From: Dimorphilus gyrociliatus
Taxonomy: Eukaryota; Annelida; Polychaeta; Dinophilidae
DNA: 64,000 bases
Direction of reading: 5' to 3'
Assembly (NCBI GenBank): GCA_904063045.1
Contig: CAJFCJ010000012.1
Coordinates: 2,678,335 to 2,742,334 of the forward strand
Shown: positions 55,869-64,000 of the stretch, piece by piece
Layout of the letters: each line of letters begins with the position of its first letter
How positions within the stretch are numbered: position 1 is the first letter of the stretch
Notes under the pieces: model-generated
Told to the model about the DNA's origin: nothing
Databases searched by the model: none
The model's input: the letters and a program-made list of their open reading frames with translations, nothing else
Translations under genes and position numbers: made by a program

Positions 55869-58800
55869 ATGTTTTTGGCCTACTCATTGTCTACACTTGT
55901 AGGCTTCTGTCTCTCATTTCAAATAACACTAAAAGTTTTAAAGGAAATAGACTTTTTTCATATAAACATAGCATTAATTTTTCATAATCAATCACAAAAG
56001 TATTATCCAATACTCTTAGATGGCTGCAGTAACTATAATTTAACATATCTATGTCAAATAAATGGCTACAATGACTTGTATTCTGAAATGGCAACTTGTT
56101 TGGATGACAAACATGGTAAGAAAATTCATAATATGCACAGCTTTAAAGGATAGCAGAGAATTGTAACCCTTAGTTTGGACATACACTTTCTCTTTGTCCT
56201 AAAAAAAATCCTGTACTGCACAGTCACTAAACCATTAATTTTAAATTTGTCCAACAACACACCAGATGAAAAAGCATATGTAAACTATAATGGAAAATAT
56301 ATTCTGAAGGATTTTGAGCAGTTAAATGTCAAAATTCCAAAAACATTCTTATGCATTAAATGCTTGAAATAGGAGATTGTTGAGTTGAATTTACTGATTG
56401 ATATTTAATAAATTAATAATTAATCATTTGCCCTCTCTAGATATATTTGCTGTTGCAAATCAAACTAATTCACCCCAGTTTTAGAAGAGACAAAATCAAT
56501 TATAGAATTATGAAAAGTTTAAAAAAAACTTTGTGAATGGAGTGTGTGTTGTTAAATGGAGAAATTTTGCTAAATGATGAAAAGTTATATATTGATAGTA
56601 TGTCTCCACGCTACAAGATTATGCCTATTGGAAAAGAAGAAATAAAACTGTAATAAAATGTGAAATTGTTGACTACTTTTAGAAAATAAAAGTTTGTTTA
56701 AATTAAAACAACAGAGTTTCTCTATTAAATTTTACTTTAGATCTTTTTAACAATTTGACTTTGTGCCTATATGAAAAGAAAAGACACTGAGAAAATTGAA
56801 CAGATATCATATGTTTCAGCTCACTGAATATTTTAGCATACTCTTTAAATGCTAAAAGTATTGAATGGCAAATAATTCTTGATTATACATTTCAAAATAC
56901 ACTAAACATGTCATTTATAATAAAATCTCAATTAATGAATAAAGAACAACACTGATTGTTTGAAAGAAGAAAGATTTAATTGCCAAAATTCTACTTATCC
57001 ATTTTGTGCTTATGCAACATTTTCCTCAAAATCAGTAAAATTATACTGCAAAACTTGAGAAAACAATGATGTTTTTGATTGTTTTGCAGTTAATTTTTAT
57101 GCAACTGGAATAAAATATTTCAATTTGACATTTATTTGTACATACAATGAGGTGTTGCATGGTAATTATCACCAAAATACATATCTAGATACTTTAATGT
57201 TTTTGGTACTAGTTTCTATTTTCACTAATCAGTCTTTACTATTAGAATAGAAAGAGCTTCTTCTATCTACAACTTAACTCTGTTCATCTATCATCATCTC
57301 CCTCTCCTCTATAATTTATTTCTTTTCCCTAATTTTCTCTTCCAATTATAGACGTTCAAGATTTTCGATTTGTTACCAATAAAGATGAAATTGTTTATGC
57401 AAAAAGCCCAAAAATGGACACAAATGATGTCATTATTAAAGATTTAGAAATGAGATTTCATGAAATTTGGCTTCAAATTTCATCGATATCTATGAAAAGT
57501 TTTCAAGTTCAACTTATTTGTCAACATTTTGGATTTCCTCATGGTACACTTATACCAATGAAAAGACCAGTAGACATGAGAATGACTGGTTTACAATGTA
57601 GAAAGAGTTATTCTCTGTTGACGCAGTGTAGAACAGAATTTGTTGTGTGAGTTACTAAACTAGTATTTTCAATATGTAGGGGTTGACAGAAAACACGCTC
57701 AATCGAGATTTTGAGTTGAAAACTGGTTAGAGGGTTGTTTGTTTGTCCTATGTGAGAGCTATTAGTAATCAAGAAGGAGTTGGTCAAAGAACAAGGGTTG
57801 GATTAGGTTTAGGGTAAAAGCACAATTTTGCAGATGTTTTCTGTCAAATAAAAATTCTCTTTTTATTACAATTCATTTTCTGTTCAAAAAATAGATTCAT
57901 ACAAAATAATGTTGAAAGTATGTTTGCAATTAAATGTTCAAATGAGAATATTCAAGGTTTTTTTACTTCAATAAAAACCATTGTTTTCAAAAATCTTTCA
58001 TGTAAATGTTCAGATTGCACAGAAGATGATGCAATAATTATTGGTGATGTATGCTATTCTATCTTTGGCAATGGAAATTTGAAATCCCCAAGGGCTGTTA
58101 ATGAGTATTGCAACAAAAGAATTTAACAACATGGGATGATTTATTGCAGTACAGAATTGAAATTATGCAGTATTTTTCAAGATTATATATAGAGAAATAT
58201 CAATATTTTCCAATTGAAATAATTTCAGGTTTGTCTTGTTTTTTTTCAACCTTAAAGTTTTAATAGTTTGAAAAGTAAACAACTACCAGTAGTAAATGAA
58301 TTGACACCTACCAATCGTCCTATTGAATTGTTTGATCAATTATACAGAAATGTTGGTACATTACACAATGATAACCCTGCTGGATTCATTATTTGGTTAT
58401 AGAGACTATGCATTTATGCACATTTTCCTTTCCATTAACATAATTCGCCATTACTCTACCTCTTGTTCAAAGAAAAATGAATAATTTTCTGTTTTGAATA
58501 GGAATCGGAATATTTTCAAAGAGAGCTTATATATAACATTACACCTGAGAGTACTATCAGAAAAAGGGAAAATTTTTGCTTCAAATGCATTTTTATTGCG
58601 GAAAGATGGATTAACAGACAGAAAATTGCTCCAGAGATACAGTACTCAAATGTTCCTTGCTCAACAAAAAGTGTCAAGTATTTCATTTGTCAGATGATAC
58701 CAAGTATGAATTTGTTTGTTTGTTTGTTAGTTAAACTTTACTAGAATTGTACTTTTACCATTGGTTCTATTTACTTTTATGTTTGTCCAGTAGTTATAGG

Positions 58801-59698
58801 ACTATTAGAATAGTATGCAAGATACCATTACAAACAGTTTTGGAAGAGACGCTCTTATGAATACTCAGCATTACTGCTACCTGCAACTGTTGAAGTGTCT
58901 TAGTTTTATAATATAATAAGCTTCTCTAAAATTGATTACCCATACTCCTTAGAGTGTGTGGGATGATTGGGACAACACGGGTTGAAGCACTTCTAAGTAG
59001 GGTTGAGAACAAATGTTCTCTAAGAGAACTATCAGGTTGGTGTGTGACAAACAGTTATGCAGCATGCCTTCAAAAGTGTGGTTTTTGTTAGCTATAAATC
59101 CTTTTTTCCCAAAATTAACCATAGAGAATAATTACTTTCTAAATAAGCCAAAGACATGGCATGAAGAGTTATTGATTAAAAACAATTCGTTGTTGTGCAT
59201 ATCGAATGAAAACGATTGCTCTATTAATGTTAAGAAAGGAATTGTAATAAAACGCCTATGCAAGAAAATACTGATTAAAGGGAATGGGAAAACTGGTCAT
59301 GAAAATTGCAGAGTTAGAATAACAGTATTGAAGATGGTTTGTTTCAGAATTTTTAGGGAACAAGGAGTTGGGATAAATTAGAGTTTTGTAGGGGTTACAA
59401 CAGACATTGGATGATAATTTGGTTTCTGCAAAATATTTTCCAATTGTTTTCACAGATGTTTATAAGCATAGGCATTCTTACTAATCTATGAGTGTTCATT
59501 TTCAGACAAATATATTTTCTTGCACTTATAGGCTTTCATCTATTCCAGTATCACATTAATTCAAGTACATTTTACCAGTGCCCCCAATTCACGTACCAAT
59601 GTAATGTACATAAATTTTGTATCAGTGTCTCTGCTGTCTGTGATAATGTTAATGATTGCCCTAATGGTGAAGATGAACAGGATTGTTTATATTATTAC
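55869..59698 (+). pseudogene. Receptor copy truncated by retroelement after LDLa 1
   Basis: Exon-like blocks in receptor order: 55869-56115 (signal peptide MFLAYSLSTLVGFCLS; module 1, YLCQINGYNDLYSEMATC), about 56210-56370 (TFLCIKCLK then stop), about 57354-57648 (module 2: LICQHFGFPHGTL ... LQCRKSYSLLTQC), 57895-57956 (62 nt, the same length as exon 8 of receptors 1 and 2), about 58016-58125 (CTLD start DVCYSIFGNGN, then stop), possible CTLD exons about 58500-58690 and 59013-59330, and about 59548-59698 with a full LDLa repeat (CDNVNDCPNGEDEQDC). The coding sequence ends exactly where an LTR starts at 59699. Stops in or right after several blocks and the lost module-1 tail exons suggest a pseudogene. 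The introns are also longer than in receptors 1 and 2. Confidence 0.6.
56373..57353. other. Expanded intron/decayed exons inside receptor copy
   Basis: About 1 kb of AT-rich DNA where receptors 1 and 2 have exons 4-6. I find no convincing remnants of those exons. A CT-rich tract near 57297-57350 precedes the acceptor of the next exon. Confidence 0.4.
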
Positions 59699-60634
59699 TG
59701 TACTTTGTTGTATAGTAATTGTAGGAATTTCTGGTTCATCACCACTGATTTGGTCCTTTCCAATCATTTACCAATTTACCAAAGTACTGGTCCAAATAGA
59801 ACCTTTCAAGTTCATCCACAAGTAGTTTAATAAATGTAATTTCAGTAGAAATTAATCAACAAAATACCAGTATTTTGTCCAAAGAATATGTATTGAGTAA
59901 AAATGAGTTTCTAGTTCTAAATAAGCAAGTTTAAACAACTAGCTATCAGTTAGAGAACTGAACTATCAACTGTTAATTTCGTAGGGTTTATATACTCTTT
60001 TAAGAGTTGATAGTTGACCAATTTCAATGTTCACAAAAACAAAAGTAACATTTTAAGACAAAGAAAAGTTCTAAATATGGTCATGTTCTTATTGTTTTCT
60101 TCTTCCAAATAATAGTTGAATTTGAAGGTTGAAGAGTTGCATAAGATGTAACAATTTTAATAGGACAAGTCCAACAATCAAGAAAACACAAGGATTATAT
60201 ATTTGACTGTTTTTAGTTACTACTCTAATAGTAATAATTGGTTTTAAATAATTTTAGCATGAGTATATAAGAAGGGAAGATATCTGATGAATATATATGT
60301 TATGTATAGTAGGATTGTGTATACAATACTACTAATTTATGAATAAAATCTAAAATTGATGGCAAAAGCATATTGTCATTCAATTAAATTAATTTCAATT
60401 AAAGTTGATCAATTTATAAATTAATTCAGTGAAATATTCAAGTTTGCAGGCTTCCAGAAGATCAGTCTGGTGGCAAACTAATATCATTTTTCCAAACTCA
60501 CCTGAAGAAGGAGGAATACCTCCGAAATATAGTGAGTTTTTACTAGTGAGTAGATAGTTAATTGTGATACAGGCTCTCTTCACATTTGTTGAGAATTTGT
60601 ATCGTGTTGTTGGAGATACAGTGAATAGCTTAGG
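59699..60634 (-). mobile_element. 3' LTR of the right-edge retroelement
   Basis: From 59699 (TGTACTTTGTTGTATAG...) it follows the 52041 LTR closely for about 690 bp, with scattered substitutions, then diverges after about 60390; the far end is set only by the expected 935-bp length. It starts directly after a receptor LDLa exon. The possible 5-bp target duplication (ATTAC, 59694-59698) cannot be checked, because the other end of the element is outside the window. Confidence 0.7.
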
Positions 60635-60689
60635 CTAGGAACTGCTACTTAAGATAGTAGTTCCTAATAGCCACACTAACCCTTGGCCT

Positions 60690-61221
60690 NNNNNNNNNNN
60701 NNNNNNNNNNNNNNNNNNNNNNNNNNNNNNNNNNNNNNNNNNNNNNNNNNNNNNNNNNNNNNNNNNNNNNNNNNNNNNNNNNNNNNNNNNNNNNNNNNNN
60801 NNNNNNNNNNNNNNNNNNNNNNNNNNNNNNNNNNNNNNNNNNNNNNNNNNNNNNNNNNNNNNNNNNNNNNNNNNNNNNNNNNNNNNNNNNNNNNNNNNNN
60901 NNNNNNNNNNNNNNNNNNNNNNNNNNNNNNNNNNNNNNNNNNNNNNNNNNNNNNNNNNNNNNNNNNNNNNNNNNNNNNNNNNNNNNNNNNNNNNNNNNNN
61001 NNNNNNNNNNNNNNNNNNNNNNNNNNNNNNNNNNNNNNNNNNNNNNNNNNNNNNNNNNNNNNNNNNNNNNNNNNNNNNNNNNNNNNNNNNNNNNNNNNNN
61101 NNNNNNNNNNNNNNNNNNNNNNNNNNNNNNNNNNNNNNNNNNNNNNNNNNNNNNNNNNNNNNNNNNNNNNNNNNNNNNNNNNNNNNNNNNNNNNNNNNNN
61201 NNNNNNNNNNNNNNNNNNNNN
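60690..61221. other. Assembly gap (532 N)
   Basis: A run of N in the retroelement, between the env-like region and the 3' LTR. Frames spanning it are artefacts. Confidence 0.99.
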
Positions 61222-62515
61222 CTTTTGTGATGTGGTAAGCATGATGAAGTATTGGATCAATTGAGAATAGGAGATCTTTATATTTGATCAGAAATTCTTT
61301 TGAACATAATCCATTTTTTGTTATAATTGTTGTGTCACAAACTACTTGAACAGTTTTTAATTCTGTACATGTATTGAGGGTTGTTAGATCTCCTAACCAT
61401 GTACTATGGGTTCCATGTTTAGATCCAAGTATTGTTGGTAGTTGAGGTGATAGTGGTGTAAGTAGGGCTATCATCTTGTTTCTCATGATAAATTCTTTGC
61501 ATAAAAGTTGTGAAACTTGTTTAAAAACTGTTTGTAAATTTTGAAAATTTTTGTCAATATTGTTTAGTAGTGCAGCTGTTCTTATAGCATCTTTTATATT
61601 TATTTGGTGTGATTCTGGAATCTCTATGTTTTCTAATTGTTTCCTCTTCCATTTGTGATTTATTGGTTTTCTTTGTAAAAGTGTATATTTGCCATTTTCT
61701 GTATGAATTTGAAATTGTGTATCTTTTGGCTTTGATACCAAATGTTCATGTTTGGGAGTGGGTTGAAAGTAACTGGTTTTTTGTCCAATTCAAAATCTTG
61801 TGATCTTACTGGTCTGGCAGGTTTTAGCTTTGTTGTTTTCAGCATTTTTAGTATGTATTTGTTGTGAATATCCCAGATGTCTGGGAGAAATAATTTCTTT
61901 GACAAACCAAGTCCTCACTAATGGTGTTGCATGATTTTTTATCAGCATATGGTAGGTTTTGTCACCATCTCTATACCAATCATTATATGTTAAAATATCT
62001 TGTATTTCTGTGACATTGGCCTTTCTTAGTGATGATTTCTTTCCAATATATTTCTCCAATCTATTAACTTCTTTATTTGAAATGATCTTGTATTTTGTAT
62101 CCTCTATTATTTTATTGTCAGCATAATTAGAATTTGTAAGATCAGTTCTAAGTAAGTCATATTCTTTCTGGGGTACCAATACTCTGGTACCAGGACCACC
62201 ATATCCTTTGATATATCTGTCTTGGTAAGGTAAATCCATTATTGCATAGTTGGGGCAGGAAAAATATCCTCCAAGTTTTACACATTCCACATTATGGGAA
62301 ACTATTTTCCATGGTGAAACATGGCCTAGAAGACTTTGGCCTTTTTCTGGATTAAATATAATGATTGAATCCAAAGTTCTACAAAATTTTTGTTTAATAG
62401 AACAGTCTTCTAAATATTCCAAATTTGTGGTTATTTTATCTTGACTTGGATTCCAATAAGCCTTGCCAATTTGAAGGATTGTTGTAAATTCTTCCACCAC
62501 TGTGGTTCTTGCCAT
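61222..62515 (-). mobile_element. Env-like region of LTR retroelement (broken)
   Basis: Two overlapping - strand frames (62515-61790 and about 61741-61222) carry cysteine-containing, non-repetitive protein sequence between the integrase and the 3' LTR, the position of env in errantivirus/retrovirus-like elements. The frame changes near 61790 and the 3' part enters the gap, so the gene is not intact. A fusion peptide or membrane anchor cannot be shown. Assignment rests mostly on position and on the signal-peptide-like stretch upstream (about 62950-63010). Confidence 0.5.
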
Positions 62516-63398
62516 TTGTAATTTGGTCCTTTGTTTTCATTATACATAAGAAGTTTGCCTTTTTCAATTAGGTTTTGTCCATTTAAGGTTTTGTGTGTGT
62601 ATAGCATTGTTCTGCATTGTTTTTCACTTAAGGCAAGTGTTTGTTTTCAATTCTGTGTTTCTTTGCTCCAAAAAAGTAATGAGTGTAGAAATTGATTCTT
62701 CTTTTCACTAACACTTGACAGCTTGAATTGCCAAATTGTCAGCTTTAATTTCATAGATGTTAGCTACAATTTTGATCATTTGTTTAGTTTCAAAGGTACA
62801 TACTGGTTCATCTGCTAAATCAAATGATTGGTGTACTTGTTGTCCCTTGACAAAACTGTACTGATGGTAGCATTCTTACAGTTATGTTTGCTTTTGTTAT
62901 GGATACATTTGCTTGGACCAAGTTTAAACAGCATATTGCTAACAGTGTATAAATTATTGATCCTCTGATAGGAAGCATTCCACCATTTGTTTGGTGTTTC
63001 CTTACTGTCACTGTGTTAACTGTTATAGGTTGTTTGTTAGCTAGTCTTAGTCTACTAGCATGATAGAATTTTCTTTTATCTGCCAATATTTGTAATTCAT
63101 ACAAACATTTTGTAGTATCTGTAGCAGTTACAAGATATGGTCCACTCCATTTGCTTGTATTTATTCTGTTCATTCCTTGACCAATGTTTTCATTTCTTAT
63201 GTGTACCCAATCACCAATTTTGTAAGTTGGAGGTTTTCTTGTAATAGCTTTATTAACTCTATCTCTATATTCCTTCTTTTTTAGAACAGATTTGCAAAGT
63301 GCTGTTGCTCTAATTCTTCAAGTTCATGTTTTCTATCAAATAAGAATTTTGTTGTTGGTTCTAATCTTGGAACTTCCATTAACAGGTCTAAAACATTT
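62516..63398 (-). mobile_element. Integrase C-terminal part and start of env-like region
   Basis: The - strand frame 63173-62820 begins with an SH3-like integrase tail (KWSGPYLV ... HASRLRL) and continues into a hydrophobic signal-like segment. About 63398-63260 carries the linking integrase sequence in another frame after a stop. 62516-62819 has no long frame. Several frame breaks mark this as a decayed element. Confidence 0.6.
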
Positions 63399-64000
63399 CT
63401 ATTCTTCAATCCCAAATAATATTTCATGTGGGGTTTTGCCAGTGCTTCCAACTGGAATTTGATTTAAACATGTCTGAATTAATGGTAACTGTCTTGTCCA
63501 ATCTGTTAATTGTTCCATAACTACATGTTTATGTAGTGCTCTACGAATTTCCAAATTCTTTCTTTCTACCATTCCATTACTTTGGCTATGGAATGCTGTT
63601 GTTTTAATTTTTCGTATTCCCATTGATGTCACCATTTCTGTAAAGATTTCCCCAAGAAAATTCCTTCCTTGATCTGTGAGAATTTCTTCTGGGATACCAA
63701 ATATTGGGAAATAGTTGAAAAACAAATGTTTAGAAATTTCCTCAGCTGTTTGAGTTTTTAGAGGGAATATGTTGGTAAATCTGGACATGTGGTCTATAAT
63801 GACAAGTATATACTTGTAAGAATCATGTCCAGTCAGAGGTCCCATTATGTCCATAGCTATTCTTTGCATTGGTAAAGTTGGGTGAGGTGTTTCAACCAAC
63901 AGATGTTTGTTGCCTGGTGCTCTTAATTGCTCACAAAATTTACAACTCTTTATGTGATCTTTAATTGTTTTCTTTAGCTTTGGGTGCCAGAAAGCTTGCT
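63399..64000 (-). mobile_element. Ty3/Gypsy-like integrase (partial)
   Basis: Reading from the window edge on the - strand: a zinc-binding part (FWHPKL ... CKFCEQ), then the rve catalytic core with MDIMGPL (first Asp), LTDQGRNF (second Asp) and NGMVERKN (catalytic Glu), the DDE triad of retroviral-type integrases. A stop follows at 63399-63401. Integrase downstream of pol and before env with a retroviral zinc finger indicates a Ty3/Gypsy-class element. Gag, protease, reverse transcriptase and the 5' LTR would lie beyond 64000. Catalytic residues are present in this part, but the downstream frames are broken. Confidence 0.85.

Noticed and set aside
60635-61741. 368-residue - strand frame across the second gap
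   Set aside because: Only the part before the gap is real sequence; continuation through N is arbitrary.

Overview
The window is a piece of an invertebrate animal genome. It has spliced genes with GT-AG introns mostly 30-150 nt long, AT-rich intergenic DNA full of (CT)n, (CAAA)n and (TA)n microsatellites, and proteins built from extracellular animal domains (LDLa, C-type lectin, F5/8C, PAN/Apple, SRCR-like, LRR, 7TM). The large LDLa-LRR-7TM receptors resemble the molluscan GRL101 / relaxin-receptor type, so a compact-genome lophotrochozoan (small annelid or similar) is my best guess; this is inference, not proof. I joined the exons by hand from splice sites, reading phase and paralogue comparison.

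Layout. 1-5 kb: microsatellite-rich DNA with the last two exons of an unidentified gene (2471-4929, +). 6.0-7.0 kb: an intronless rhodopsin-like GPCR. 8.5-14.4 kb (-): receptor 1, 18 exons, 1543 aa. 14.8-17.2 kb (+): a damaged secreted F5/8C-like gene. 17.1-18.6 kb (-): an intronless PLP-dependent decarboxylase that looks bacterial or fungal. 20.2-28.8 kb (+): two tandem secreted F5/8C-PAN proteins, the first interrupted by an assembly gap. 28.9-31.2 kb (-): an intronless ribonuclease-inhibitor-type LRR protein. 32.0-33.1 kb (-): a four-exon tetraspan protein with a PPxY tail. 33.7-39.6 kb (+): receptor 2, 18 exons, 1520 aa, the exon-for-exon twin of receptor 1 in opposite orientation.

39.6-64 kb is a repeat-rich graveyard and nursery of the same receptor family. 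It holds at least five further partial or broken receptor copies, a nearly perfect 2.93-kb inverted duplication (45594-48519 / 50049-52975), 935-bp solo LTRs starting TGTAC and ending GTACA (one with an AACTT target duplication), degenerate LTR pieces, a RING plus LRR gene, and, at the right edge, a decayed Ty3/Gypsy-like element with integrase and an env-like region whose 3' LTR sits directly on an LDLa exon of a receptor copy.

How the genes may work together (inference): multidomain receptors combining lectin-like and LDLa/LRR ectodomains with a G-protein-coupled 7TM, secreted discoidin/PAN proteins lying between the two intact receptors, and cytosolic RI-type LRR proteins together look like a fast-evolving recognition (immune or chemosensory/allorecognition) cluster whose expansion and loss are driven by LTR elements and inverted duplication.
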